Program-made: the position numbers and the translations under genes
In this document: piece by piece, positions 21,259 to 34,440 of the stretch
Position numbering within the stretch: the stretch's first letter is position 1
Layout of the letters: every line of letters starts with the position of its first letter
From: Cryptomeria japonica
Lineage: Eukaryota; Streptophyta; Pinopsida; Cupressales; Cupressaceae
Length of the DNA stretch: 64,000 nucleotides
Direction of reading: 5' to 3'
Assembly: GCF_030272615.1 (NCBI RefSeq)
Contig: NC_081414.1
Span: forward strand, 47,732,501-47,796,500
Notes under the pieces: model-generated
Told to the model about the DNA's origin: nothing
The model's input: the letters and a program-made list of their open reading frames with translations, nothing else
Database searches by the model: none

Positions 21259-22514
21259 ATGGATTCATCCTCCAACAAAAGAGGCAAATAAATTGATAGA
21301 CTCCTAGTCACCATTAAAAATCATTATCAATGATAGGTCTATGTTTCAAAGCTAGAGGATCAAGTCAGATGGGTCATGGATACCGAAATCGACCATATAG
21401 AAATTGAGGATATCAAGGCTCAGTTGGACAAACCTAGTCTGGAGGCCCTCCACAAGAGAATCAAGAGATCCGGCCTAGTTGAAGCTACTGCCTTTCCATA
21501 GTCATTACAGGCATCGTAGTTCATAATGACCATTGCCCCATTTTATAACCCAAAGACTAGAAAGTGCACAGATGCACAAGGAAAAACAGTCATAGACTTG
21601 TCTCCAAACATGCTCGGGTTCATTTTTGGTATCCCAACCAGGGAGGAGATATTTTTGTTAACTGAAGAAGAGGCCTTAAAGGCATGGAATGACAAAATAT
21701 CAGCTAGTAAGAGGCACATGAATACAAAATGGTTGGAAGAAGAAAGAAAGACAAGTCTCAAGGAAACAAAGATCTTGAGGGAAGATTTTAAAGAGCCTCA
21801 AAGAGACTTAATCATTATGCTTAGCAGGGCCTTTGGCAAGCCGGATTGCAAGCATTTTCATCCCTGGAAGTTCCAATTTATGAGTACTATTTTAATAGGG
21901 AAACAATACATTGATTGACCGCAGATCCTCTCCAACAATATCTGGAAGCGGATGAAAGAAGTTCAGCATACCCAAAAGTTCTTTTTCACATCATATGTCT
22001 TCTGGGTAGCTGCTAGAGCTAAAAAGTTTCTAGGGTTGCAAGTAGAAGGTCAATTGGGAGAGGAGGAAGGATAGAAGAAGACATGGGAGCATTATTCCCA
22101 ACTCACTCTAGCCAATGCAAAGGCTTATTTCAAGAGAGTTAATGATTCCTTCATTTTCCCAATAATAATCAAATTGACAGGAGATGCAAGATATTGGATT
22201 AGCTCGGAGGCCATGGCTATCATCCAAGAGTGGGCATGTTGGTTTATCCAAAACCCACGCTCTACTTACATCAGGGTTAGTAGATTCACAAGGAAACCAA
22301 TGTTACTGCCCCGATATTGAAATGATAGGATAATTTTGCTAGAATATGTAAGGCAGCTTGTGGGCCTCTAGTCACTTTTGTCATCAAAACACAAAGCAGG
22401 TATCGATTTCTCAGTATCTATTGGGTACTTTGCATGTTCTAAGATAGAAGTGGCCAAATTAGCAGAACAAGAGCTTCACGATTTGAACTTGAAGGAGTAT
22501 GATCATGCTAGGGA
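21259..22514 (+). pseudogene. Unrecognised ORF family, copy 3, N-terminal part
   Basis: ATG at 21259 (MDSSSNKRGK) then stops at 21288 and elsewhere; the longest open piece is 21526-21918. Conserved blocks: VIDLSPNMLGFIFGIPTREE, HFHPWKFQFMSTILIGKQYI, then TSYVFWVAARAKKFLGL, YFKRVNDSFIFPIIIK, and FIQNPRSTYIRVSRF. Copy 1 (1825-2994, minus strand) aligns through most of this. Globular, Trp/Phe-rich helical character, no catalytic motif that I recognise. Interrupted at 22515 by C4. Confidence 0.6.
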
Positions 22515-22519
22515 GTTTT

Positions 22520-23577
22520 TGTTAGTATTTTGGTATGGTTTTGTCATTGATGTCAACACCTACTAACACTTATCAACTCTGGCACTTTGGAGAATTAGCA
22601 ACATTCATCGGCAAGCAAATGACTCATGCACAGTCACTAGTATCTGGTACATCGACAGGATATAATGATCATCGACACTTGGAATGGCATGGAAAACACT
22701 TGGTTATGTCGAAGACATCGTTTGGACACCTTGTCTTGGAGATTTGATTATTGACATATTCGTATTTGCATATTTGTTGTTACCGACAAATAGGTCTAGG
22801 TTATACACCGATAGGTTTATCTTTTCCAGATCAACATGGCATGCTATGGAGATGATTTATTATTGTTGTAAATGCATTAAGCCAAAATATTGAATTAGTT
22901 ATTGCATCAAGCATTAATTTAATTGTAAATTGATTTTATTGTAATATATTTTAGAGCCGACCTACTAAAATTGGTCCTAGGTTATGATATAAATGTAAGA
23001 TCTTATTTGTAAGATCGTGTGTGGAATGTGAAGAAGAATTGGGAGAAGGTATATGTGATAATAAGTAGAGCTATACACGCAGACATCATTTGAAGGTGAA
23101 GCAAGGTTTTTTTGAAAGCATATCAGAACTACACCGATACTGAATCCAGCATATGAAGATGCTCTTTTGAGAAGTACATTCTTATTGGATTTAACCATCC
23201 AATTGTAGTCAATGTGACTCCTATTTTGTGTTTGAGCAGTGAGCTCTAGGCGCTTGGCCTTTCTGCATGTGCATACCCCATTTGTATACACTTACTATTT
23301 GTAGTAGTATCATTTGATTGTGGGTAAGGTTTCCCACCATGGTTTTTCTCCTTATAGGGTTTCCACGTACAAATATTGGTGTCAAGTGTTGTGGATGACT
23401 TTGTCTTTTTGTTTCATGCATTAATATTTACCGGTATTGCAATTAACTGATAAAACTATCTACCGGTATAAAAGACTGGATTACTAGTATTAAGCAATTA
23501 GTTGGTTAAGTTGTTTTAGTTTGAATTTATTTGACAACTGATTCACCCCCCCTCTCAGTTGCCTCCGGGACCTAACA
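22520..23577 (+). repeat. 5' LTR of C4
   Basis: Starts TGTTAGTATTTTGG and ends GGGACCTAACA. A C-rich run precedes the end, as in C0. Confidence 0.96.
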
Positions 23578-23579
23578 AT

Positions 23580-23591
23580 TGGTATCAGAGC
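23580..23591 (+). other. Primer binding site of C4
   Basis: TGGTATCAGAGC, complementary to the 3' end of initiator tRNA(Met), two bases after the 5' LTR. Confidence 0.95.
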
Positions 23592-23633
23592 ATAGTCCTC
23601 TTTTGCAGAAGTTTAACAACTTGAGGAGATCCA

Positions 23634-24743
23634 ATGTCTACTAACTATTTCAGGAAGGATAGTCCTAAACTTGACGGAACTAACTATGGCATATGGAAGA
23701 TCAGAATGGAGACACATTTAAATTGCATTGGAAAGGACATCTAGGAAGTTACAAAGAATGGCTATACTGCTCCTACTTCTAGTCAGGCTAATCCACTTAC
23801 CTTAGGGAAAGATGAAGAAAATGATTGCAAAGCAAGAGAAGCACTTTTGGGTGCATTAACCGATCATCAAATCATGAGATTATCAGATAGGTCCACTACT
23901 AAAGCTATTTGGGATCATTTGGAAACACTGAATGAAGGAGATTCCACAGTCAAAATTGCAAAGCTTGAAAGCTTCCGGGTCAGGTATGAAAATCTGAAAA
24001 TGGAAGAAGATAAAAGGATTTCTGCTTTTATGGAAAGAGTTAATGAAATTGTTTTGGGTATCAAATGTTGTGGAGGAACCTTAAGTGAAGATGAAATTGT
24101 TTCAAAATTTTTAAGAGGATTGCCACCGGCAGATAAAATGAAAGTTACTGCTATAAATGAGTTAAGAACAATGCTTAATACATCAATAACTAGAGATACA
24201 TTAATTGGAAAACTTTCAACCTTTGAAATTGATGAATTTGGTCCTGTTGCTACTATAAAGACAGATTTAATCTTTAAATCATCAACATCATTTGCATCAT
24301 CATTTGACAAATCTAATTGGAAAGCATTTTATGCAAGAGAACTTGAAGAAAGCAGGAAAGAAAATGAAGAACTTGAAGCACTATTTGCAAGGAAAATGCC
24401 TAAAGGTCCAACTAGAAGTAAGTATGAAGGTAAAACACCCTTTAAATGTTTTAACTATAATAAGATTGGTCACATGGCTTCAAGATTCCTTGATAGACAT
24501 GCTAGACTAAGAGAAGAAGCTAGAAGAACATACAAGCCTAACCTTGAATATCAGAGATACAAATTTAATAAGAATAAAGACAAATCTTGTTATCTTGCTG
24601 ATGAAGGAGTGACTGATGATTCTGATGAGGATCCGACAGACAATGGATGGGTTTTTGTTGCTCTAACAGAAGACCAATTGGTACCTACCATACAACCGGT
24701 AGAGCAGGCCTTGGCAGCTAAATTTGAAGTAAAGGATGAATAG
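23634..24743 (+). pseudogene. C4 gag
   Basis: ATG at 23634 (MSTNYFRKDSPKLDGTNYG), 42 bp after the primer site. One TAG interrupts it at the IGKDI-stop-EVT position near 23742; the frame is then open to 24743. UBN2-type gag: ALTDHQIMRLSDRS, TVKIAKLESFRVRYENLK, EDEIVSKFLRGLP. The zinc knuckle is CFNYNKIGHMASRFLDRH, where two of four ligands (Cys2 and the final Cys) are lost. About 370 codons, a normal size. The Tyr/Lys-rich tail leads into the protease. Confidence 0.92.
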
Positions 24744-27700
24744 ATCATTGATTCGAGATGTTCACATCATATGACAGGAGATAAAGGTAAATTCTTGAAC
24801 TTTCAAGAATATAATGGAGGTCTAGTGAGATTTGGAGATGATAAAGCTTGTCTGATCAAAGGTAAAGGTACAATATCTCTTGATGGAAAGCATATTACTG
24901 ACAATGTTTACTATGTTGAAGGTTTAAAGAATAATCTCTTGAGTGTTGATCAATTAGTTGAGAAAGGATTTTAGTTACAATTCAAAAATGGAAAATGTAA
25001 AATCATGAATAGAACTGGTTTAGAAATTGCAACCGGTAATCAAACTAGAGGTAATATCTTTCATTTGAATAAAAGTGAAAAGACATGCTTGATTACACAT
25101 ATTGATGAAAGTTGGCTATGGCATAAGAGAATCTGTCATGTAAACTTTGATTGCATGGTAAAAATGAATACTACTAAGGCAGTGAGAGATTTACCTAAAA
25201 TTGTCAAACCTCACGATACAATATGTAAAGAATGTCAATTTGGAAAACAAGTTAGAGCCACCTTCAAAAGTATTCCAGAAAAATCCAATGCTCTTGACTT
25301 AATTCACACTGATTTATGTGGTCCAGCTAGAACTAGAAGTTTACAAGGTGTTAGATATTTCATGATAATCATTGATTACTATTCTAGAATGTGTTGGGTT
25401 ACTTTTCTTAGAGAAAAATCAGAAGCACTTAGGAAGTTCAAACTGTTCAAAGAAATGGTAGAAAATGAAACCGGTAAGAAAATCAAATGTCTAAGATCAG
25501 ATTAAGGAGGAGAATTTACATCTAAGGAATTTAATGCATTCTATGAAGTGAACGGAATCAGAAGACAACTATCAGCACCTCGGACACCACAACAAAATGA
25601 AGTTGTTGAAAGGAAAAACATAACTACCTTGGATGCTGCAAGAAGTATGTTATTGGAAGCAAATCTACCATATGTATATTGGAGAGAGGTAGTAAGTACA
25701 ACGGTCTATACATTCAACAAAGTTCACATCAAAGGTGAAACCGGTAAGACTCCTCATGAACTATGGTTTGGTATTACTCCTACTCTTAAATATTTTAGAA
25801 TATTTGGAAGTAAATGCTATATTAGAAGGGATGAGTATATTGGAAAATTTGATCCTAGAAGTGATGAAGGAATATTTCTTAGTTATTCATCTAAGAGAAA
25901 GGCATATAGATGTTATAACAAAAGATTGCAGAAAATTGTTGAGAGTACAAATGTGAAGATTGATGAACAATTTAGAGGAACTTCAAGGTATATAGACTCT
26001 GAACCGGCAACAGAAATTCTAACACATGAACCTACACTAAATCCACCGGTATAGAATGAAGATCCAATTACACTAGTATCATCTAAAAATTCCACAGTAA
26101 CTGAGGAACAACAACAAACAAAGACACCCCAGTATGTAAGACTGAATCATTCTGAAGATCATATAATTGGAAATAAGAATAAAGGAGTTATGACATGAGG
26201 AAGATTGGCCAATGAAGAGGTATGTCTTATTTCTCAAATTGAACCATCATCAGTTAATGAGGCATGTGAAGGTAAACATTGGACTAAAGCTATGGAAGAA
26301 GAATTAGAACAAATTGAGAAGAATAACAGTTGGACATTAGTTCCCCGGCCTAAAGATAAAAATGTAATTGGAACAAAATGGGTATTCAGAAACAAACTTA
26401 ATAAAGATGGTAAGGTAATCAGAAATAAAGCAAGACTAGTGTGTAAGGGATATTCTCAGAAAGAAGGAATTGATTATTATGAGACCTTTGCATCGGTAGC
26501 CAGAATTGAGACAGTCAGATTATTTTTGGCTTTTGCAGCACATAAGAACTACAAAGTATATCAAATGGATATTAAATGTGTATTTTTGAATGGAGATATT
26601 GAAGAAGAAGTTTACATTGAACAACCTGATGGATTTTATTTGACAGATAACAAAGATATGATTTGCAGGTTAAGGAAAGCTTTGTATGGATTGAAACAAG
26701 CTCCAAGAGCTTGGTATGCAAGATTGGATAAGTATCTTTTGAGGATTGGTTTTTCTAAAGGTAATGCTAACAACAACTTATATTATAAAGTGACTAATGA
26801 TGACATCTTGGTTATAGAAGTTTTTGTTGATGATATAATCTTTGGAGGAGAAGATGGATTATGTAAAGAATTTTCTATTGAAATGCAGCAAGAATTTGAA
26901 ATGTCTATGATTGGAGAAATAAAATTCTTTTTAGGATTACAGATTTCATAGACTGACAAAAGTATATTCTTGAGTCAATCCAAGTACTTGAAGGAGTTAC
27001 TAAAGAAATTTGGGATGGATAATCTAAACCGGTAAGCACACTTATGACTACACGTGACAAACTATCACTAAGGGATGAATCTACACCTGTTAATCCAACT
27101 AGGTACAAATCTATGATAGGAGGTTTACTGTATTTGACACAAAACAGACCTGATATCATGAATGTAGTATGTATTGTTTCAAGATTTCAAAGTAATCCTA
27201 GAGAAAATCATGAATCAGTAGTAAAAAGGATTTTCCGGTACTTGCAAGGCACAACAAATCTTGGATTATGGTATCCTAGAGATGAAAACTTTGAATTATG
27301 TGCATCCACAGATACAAATTGGGTAGGAGATGTGGATGATAGAAAAAGCACTATCGGAGGAGCATTTTTTCTTGGAAATAGATTAGTTTCTTGGTTGAGT
27401 AAGAACAAAGCTGTACATCCTTATCAACAACAGAATCAGAATATGTTGCAGCAGCAACTAATTGTACACAGGTACTATGGCTTAAACAAATGTTGAAAAA
27501 CATAAAGGTAAAATGCAAGGAACCTATTACTATCTATTGTGACAACACTGCAGCAATTGATATATCTAAGAATCCGGTACCACATTCTAAAACCAAACAT
27601 GTTTCTATCAAACTGAATTTTCTAAGGGAGAATGTTGAAGAAAAAGAAATAAAACTGGTTTATGTGAATACTAAAGAGTAGATTGCAGATATTTTCACTA

Positions 27701-27774
27701 AATTTCTACCTAAGGAGACTTTTGAATATCTTAGAGATCAGCTTGGGGTCATACCCCCACCAGTAGATACTTAG
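24744..27774 (+). pseudogene. C4 pol (protease, integrase, RT, RNase H)
   Basis: Protease reads IIDSRCSHHMTGD: the catalytic DSG has become DSR. GAG-pre-integrase is LWHKRICHVNFD. Integrase: HTDLCGPA, LRSD-stop-GGEF and PQQNEVVERKN (the Glu is kept, a TAA follows the second Asp). RT: WTLVPRPKDKNVIGTKWVF, VYQMDIKCVFLNGDIEEE, LYGLKQAPRAWYARLD and VFVDDIIFG (VDD retained). RNase H: CASTDTNWVGDVDDRKST, then a frameshift near 27430, and YCDNTAAIDISKNP. Ends at TAG 27772-27774. At least six stops or frameshifts. Confidence 0.93.
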
Positions 27775-27917
27775 AGAGTTGATGTTTGTCATCAACCGAC
27801 AGAATTAATAGAGAAATCTTTTGCTCCGACTTTGATGAGGAAGCTACTTCTCAGGTGGAGTACTAAATTGGTTGTTATTTTGTATATGAACTTGGTTTTA
27901 TAGTAACTTTGGCATTT

Positions 27918-28109
27918 GATGTCAAAGGGGGAGAGATTGGTATGGAAAAACAAAAGGAAACATATGTCACTCTCAGGGGGAGAGATTGTTACTTTGGGAG
28001 AGATTACTTATATATTGGTAATTGTTGATATTTTGGTATTTGGCATTTCTGTTTTGGCACTTTGATGGTTTTTCCATCTTGTGTTGCCATCAATGCCAAA
28101 GGGGGAGAT
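27918..28109 (+). other. Triple polypurine tracts of C4
   Basis: CAAAGGGGGAGAGATTGG near 27921, CAGGGGGAGAGATTG near 27974 and CCAAAGGGGGAGAT at 28096-28109, the last directly against the 3' LTR. Only the last can prime plus-strand DNA at the LTR edge; the others are repeats of it. Confidence 0.85.
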
Positions 28110-29167
28110 TGTTGGTATTTTGGTATGGTTTTGTCATTGATGTCAACACCTACTAACACTTATCAACTCTGGCACTTTTGAGAATCAACAATATTCACTG
28201 ACAAGCAAATGACTCATGCACAGTCACCGATATCTGGTACACCGGCAGGATATAATGATCACCGACACTTGGAATGACATGGAAAACACTTGGTTATGTC
28301 GAAGACATCATTTGGAAACCTTGTCTTGGAGATTTGATTATTGGCATATTCGTATTTGCATATTTGCTGTTACTGACAAATAGGTCCAGGTTATACACCG
28401 GTAGGTTTATCTTTTCCAGATTAGCATGGCACGCTATGGAGATGATTTATTATTGTTGTAAATGCATTAAGCCGACATATTGAATCAATTATTGCATCGG
28501 GCATTAATTTAATTGTAAATTGATTTTATTGTAATATCTTTTAGAGTTGACCTACTAAAATTGGTCCTAGGTTATGATATAAATGTAAGATCTTATTTGT
28601 AAGATCGTGTGTGGAATGTGAAGAAGAATTGGGAGAAGGTATATGTGAGAATAAGCAGAGCTATACATGCAGACATCATTTGAAGGTGAAGCAAGATTTT
28701 TTTGAAAGCATATCAGAACTACACCAGTACTGAATCCAACATATGAAGATGTTATTTTGAGCAGTACATTCTTATTGGATTTAACCATCCAATTGTAGTA
28801 AGTGTGACTCCTATTTTGTGTTTGAGCAGTGAGCTCTAGGCGCTTGGCCTTTCTGCATGTGCAGACCCCATTTGTATACACTTACTATCTATAGTAGTAT
28901 CATCTGATTGTGGGTAAGGTTTCCCACTGTGGTTTTTTCCCTTACAGGGTTTCCATGTACAAATATTGGTGTCAAGTGTTGTGGATGACTTTGTCTTTTT
29001 GCTTCATGCATTAATATTTACCTGTATTGCAATTACTAATAAAACTGTCTACCGGTATAAAAGACTGGTTTAACAATATTAAGCAATAAGTTGGTTAAAT
29101 TGTTTTAGTTTGAATTTATTTGACAACTGATTCACCCCCCCCTCTTAGTTGCCTCCAGGACCTAACA
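28110..29167 (+). repeat. 3' LTR of C4
   Basis: TGTTGGTATTTTGG to AGGACCTAACA; same length as the 5' LTR and followed by GTTTT. Confidence 0.96.
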
Positions 29168-29172
29168 GTTTT

Positions 29173-31541
29173 ATGATCCCTACGGGAAACTTAAACAAGC
29201 TATGCCTAAGGCATATGAGGGGCACAAGCCTAGCCTGGAGGACTTTTCGGCCAACCTGTAAGATAGTTTTGAGGTTAGGGAGAAGAGCTATAATAGGTTA
29301 TTTGTGCGACAGGTAAAAGATTTCTGAATTGAGACTAACCTCCCTAAAGACCTTAGGGATGATGGGGACTTACTTGATCCTATTTATAAGGAATCAAGGA
29401 TAGATAAAAGGCCCCTCTCCCCAATAAAATGGTCTGCAAGTGAAGACACAGATATAGAAATGATCTCCCAAGTAGTCATCAACAGGACCAAGCAATGGTT
29501 AGGCCAAAGGGTAAGGCCCAACGTCTCAAAGGTGAAACAAAAGTAATCCACTTCGGGGGTACCTCAGTCAAGGGACCATAAGGAGTATGCCCAAAAGACA
29601 AGGTTAGCCTCAAGGTTAAATACCTTCACTGATCTAGGTGAGGAGGACAAACCTCGAGAAAGTACTAAAGACTTAATCAAGAAACTCCAAGAAAAGATGA
29701 GGGAGTCTGAATTGTTAAAGAAGACAATGGACCTGGAAGTGACCGATGGATTGGGAGCAGTACCACTTGCCAAAGTTCTCCCACCGAGGATGGCTATAGG
29801 GCAGACTGCAGGAGAGGGTACCCAAGAGAAAGAGGAAGATATAGAAATTACTGAGGATATACCTACTTAGCCACCTTCAATAGAGGCCACACATGCTCCA
29901 AGCACTTACGCCCTTGCACCACCACCAGCTAATATTCCCGTAGGGTAGCTTGGAGTGCAAGGCTTCAGGTCTACCACTGAAGGAGTAAAAATTAGAAACA
30001 TTGAGTCAGATTCAGATGAGGAGGAAGAAGATCCTGAGCAACAACGGTCGTTGGAAAGTGATAAAGAAGGGGATGAGGCAAAGAACCCATTGAATGAAAG
30101 ATTAATTCTAGCCCCTCAAGATCAAGAGGACCTCCTCAGGGACATAGTAGCCAGACAGGGTGGAACAAAGGCATATGAGGAAGAGATGACATTCAATGAA
30201 GAGGTCAGTGGAAAATTAAGTGAATTACATAAGCAACAGGCTCTCCAAATCAATCTAGCCCGCTAAGTTACCTCACCTCAAGATCCCTGACAAACAAAGG
30301 CAGAGGAAGGAGATGAAGCAGAGGAGCAGGTGAATGTCCATGTTATAATTGCACAAATAGTATCGCATCAAGGTGATAAGGATGAAAATATACCGCAATG
30401 GCTTGAGTTCACTTTTGAGAAGAAAAAGAGAAAAGAGGAGCTTCCCAAGGTCACTTTACAACAAGTAATCACTAAGGAGCCACCGAAGGTTAAGAAGCTA
30501 AAAACCATTCATCATTTATCAAAAATGGACTTTGGTGAAGTGATTGCAGATATGGCAGTTCCACTCTAAGTTGAGGGACATGCTTCTCCCAAGTATCAAA
30601 TATCCCAGGTAAATTTGGGTAAACAAACCAAGTGGGGAGAGCTAGATACTCTGGAGCTAGCCACAAGTGTTGTTAGGGGGTGTGTAGAAAAGGAGCATAC
30701 TTCAAATATGGAGCTCAAAGCAAAACTAGGGCAATACAAGCAACTCCTTATTGAAATGAGAAAACCTCTAGACTCTTGTAGAGTTGATGACCTACCTTCA
30801 ACCTCATCGCTGCCAGAGGGAAAAGTAAAGGCACTGGTGGAGGTGAGAGGAGTGGCTGTTGTAGCCAAATCATGGACTGAAATGAATGCAACTAAGATTA
30901 GGTTGTTCTTGCAAAGAACGGTAGAGATATATAGTAAGGTGGTATAGGCAGGCAGAGCTTTGGCTTCCTGTTCCATGTAATGGGAACGAAAGTCAAATAT
31001 TTTCAATAAATAGTTCTGAATTTTGAAAAAGATATTGCAGCTAGGGGAAGATATGGTAATGAAGGAAGACCTCTTAGGAGGTGACACCTATGAAAACTTA
31101 CAGTCCTATGTATACATTTTGGAGTTGAAGATTGAAATGCTTCAGCAGTATATCAAGGATATGACGTAGATTCGGGACCCTCTCCTCAGGGAAATTTTGT
31201 CGTATGAGAGTTTTGTAAAGAATATGCTAGGACCTTTTGGCCTTAGATTAGCTGATACAAGAATAATGGAGCAGCAATAATTTTTGGATCGGTGGGATGC
31301 ATATGAGGCACAACACCTAGGACCCGCAACCCAGTTTGATGTCACCCTTATGGATAGGTACACACATCTGATTACTCAGTGTTAGGAGGTGGCAGGCATG
31401 GTGAAGGTGTTAGAGGAGGGGATAATGCATTCAGATGAAGTTTTGAAGAAGTATAAATTTAGGGTTAAGCATGTAGCTGATCCTCTAGTTCAAGCAATTG
31501 CATGTATAGTTGATAATTATAGAGCTTTTACCAAGAAATAA
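29173..31541 (+). pseudogene. Unrecognised ORF family, copy 3, C-terminal part
   Basis: Continues the ORF broken by C4: MPKAYEGHKPSLEDF and onward, with scattered stops, to TAA at 31539-31541. Features: a charged middle region (IRNIESDSDEEEEDPEQQ), a block matching the C-terminal modules of copies 1 and 2 (DENIPQWLEF, KKLKTIHHLSK) and predicted helical stretches (NLQSYVYILELKIEMLQQ). With its N-terminal half this locus would encode a protein of more than 1000 residues. No catalytic motif recognised. Role unknown; it may be an accessory protein of an undescribed element or a captured gene. Confidence 0.6.
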
Positions 31542-33360
31542 GGGATAAGCGCATAATTGCTAAAGATGGCAAAGCTTTTTCATAAATCCTTAATCTTGTA
31601 TTTTTAGCTGCAACTCCTACTCAAGTTCCAATTTTGAAAGAAATTCTACATGATGACGAAAACGTGGCTCACCTAGTGATGCAGAGCATCTATCACAAAC
31701 CATAAAACCTTCATTCAAGGGTAAACTTTAAACTTGAATCAAGAGACATATAACAAGATAAATCACTCTTCTCAACCTCAAACTAGTTTAAAAGGTTATA
31801 TTACATCCTTAAAAACCTTCATTCAATATTTTAGATCATAAAATTCACCATAACATGAGAGAACAAATTCTTTATTGCCATGGAATACCCTAGTTTAGGG
31901 TTTCATCCCTTAACAACTATTTTCACCAAAATGATCACAAAATATTCAATTCTTAACCAAATAATGTAAGAAAAAAAGAACTGGAAAGAAAATTCAGAGA
32001 CCTTTCTAACAAATACATCCTTTCTTCAATATTATCCCTCATGTGACCACACCAAATGCTACAACCGGGTTGTTGCTGCCTTCACCAATCTACTTTTCAC
32101 CATGAACTGTAACAAATAGTCATCCATAACATTTTACATATTCCTCATAAATAAAATCTCTTCGGTAAAAATTTATATTACTAAGTTAAACAATCTCTCT
32201 CAAAATTTCAGCTAGATCCAACGGTTAAATAAAAAGATATGATCATTTTACCAAAAATGGTTAACCCTTGGCAGGGTTTTGACAATCATTGAAAAAACAA
32301 ACATATCTTGCCAAATACTCCACAAAAATGCACAAGAAAGGATTCATCTAAAATATATTTCATAAATATATCATTAAATAACATCTACATATAAAAATTA
32401 CATCAAATGTGATCTTCCATGGATCTATGACAGTCATAGATTCCTTAAAACCTCATGACAGTTTGAGGGTTTGATGGATAATCTTTGTCAAATCCCCTCC
32501 AAACTGATCTACCTTCTTGATTTTGACCAAACATGGTTTTATAAACCATTTCAAACTCCTTTCTAAATACTCCTTTCTAATGAGAGAACAAATTCTTTAT
32601 TGCCATGGAATACCCTAGTTTAGGGTTTCATCCCTTAACAACCGTTTTCACCAAAATGATCACAAAATATTCAATTCTTAACCAAATAAAGTAAGAAAAA
32701 AAGAACTAGAAAGAAGATTCAGAGACCTTTCCAAAAAATACATCCTTTCTTCAATATTATCCCTCATGTGACCACACCAAATGCTACAACCAGGTTGTTG
32801 CTGCCTTCACCAATCTACTTTTCACCATGAACTGTAACAAATAGTCATCCATAACATTTTACATATTCCTCATAAATAAAATCGCTTCGGTCAGAATTTA
32901 TATTTATGAAATAACATCTACATATAAAAATTACATCAAATTTGATCGTCCATGGATCTATGACAGTCACAGATTCCTTAAAACCTCATGACAGTTTGAG
33001 GGTTTGATGGATAATCTTTGTCAAATCCCCTCCAAACTGATCTACCTTCTTGATTTCGACCAAACATGGTTTTATAAACCATTTACAACTCCTTTCTAAC
33101 TACTCCAACCACCTCATAACCAATGTATTTAATTTTGACACTTTTGTTGCACTTTTTGGCAATATTGCAACTTTGCAATTTTTACAATTTTTGCATTTTT
33201 GACATAAATGACTCTAACCCTTACATGGACACTTTAAACACTTCAAGATGGACCAAATATGATATATTTGGACAAAATGTCTCATTTAGCCTTACATATT
33301 ATTTTTCAATTGATTCAAATAACCTTAATACATTATGAATGACTCAAATACAATAAATTG
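31542..33360. repeat. AT-rich stretch with a 726-bp-period tandem duplication
   Basis: 31855-32580 is repeated from 32581 to about 33103. Unit 2 lacks about 200 bp (from near 32904), including the stretch around 32180-32350. The units are otherwise closely similar. No coding sequence is supported on either strand. Origin unknown; possibly part of an old LTR. Confidence 0.75.
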
Positions 33361-34440
33361 TTCATATTATGACTTTTGACCTCCTGGTATGCTTTTGTGC
33401 TTAGGTGCCTCTGCACCACCTAGCAGGGTCTTCGTAGTGCTCATGTAGTCCCCATTTCATAGTTGTTAAGTGGAGTGTCAAGGCAGAAACTTGCAAGTTA
33501 ACTGCGACTCCTAGTTTCAGTTCTTAATTTAGGGTAGGGTTATTTCCTAGATAGTAGGGCAGAGAACTTCTATAAATTGAGAAGTTGGATTCATTTTTAA
33601 AGGTCCCCAAATTAATGATTTGTGGCCCACTTAGAGATTTTAGAATATTTTGCAGATTAAGTTTGAGTTATTTTTGTTATACATTCATTGAGATCAATAT
33701 AAGAAGCATCTTGTGGATTGCCTGATCTACGTCTATGTTCTACCAAATTGTTCTGTGTAATCTGGTAACGTCTATTATTTGGAGTTAGTAATGTGGTTTA
33801 AATCTTTTTGTTTATCATTTTATGAATCATATTGCACAAGACAGTGGTGTATGAGAATTATTGTGATAAGCCATATTGTTGATTATTTTGTTTCCATAAA
33901 TATGTGAAATTGATGATTTTGCAGGTTTCTTGGAGGTTCGTTGTTGAATGCTAACTTGGATAATATTTGATAATTTCTTGGATTGTAGGGAACTAATTGA
34001 GTAGTTCATTCAGTTGTTATTATTGGTTTTGTTTGTTATTTTCTTGTTCCCCTTTATGCTTCGCATTTTATTTCCTAGAGAATCTTAAACCATAAAAAAT
34101 ACAAAAAAGGAAGGAAGTGTAGTTATTCATAATCAACGAGATCTAGTCTTACCAGCAGGCCCCTTGACAGGTACAACCATATCAACCGTTGAGCTGCCCA
34201 TCACTGTCGAGACCAGACTATAGAGACCTTGGAGTAGTGAGTTTTCCCAAACTCGTTGCTTTTTAGGAGAGGTGGTGAGTGTTCACATTGGCTACCTAAC
34301 TATTGGCAGGTGTGTCAAAACAGTTGTCAACAACCTGGAATCTTGAAACTCATCTGCAACAGGTTCTTCTAATGTAGATGATGCTCTTCCTGAAAAGTAA
34401 CACTCGTGTCTTTCGCATGTTCTTCATACCAATGTGGTGT
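33361..34440 (+). other. LTR-like or promoter-like segment, unassigned
   Basis: Contains TATAAATTGAG at 33571 in a GC-poor context followed by a leader-like stretch, which resembles the U3-R part of a plant LTR. I found neither a second copy nor a target duplication. On the minus strand the E2 integrase frame loses similarity near 34448, so the edge of the foreign sequence lies there. Confidence 0.3.

Larger units (their letters stand above)
22520..29167 (+). mobile_element. C4: complete SIRE-like copia, target duplication GTTTT
   Basis: LTRs of identical length (22520-23577 and 28110-29167, 1058 bp each), GTTTT at 22515-22519 and 29168-29172, primer site after the 5' LTR, polypurine tract before the 3' LTR, gag then PR-IN-RT-RH between. 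By eye the LTRs differ at roughly 65-75 positions, about 7 percent, so this insertion is older than E6. Several stops and frameshifts and an altered protease site show it is dead. Confidence 0.97.

Noticed and set aside
33361-34440. Complete LTR
   Set aside because: A TATA-like box is present, but no partner copy, primer site or target duplication could be found.
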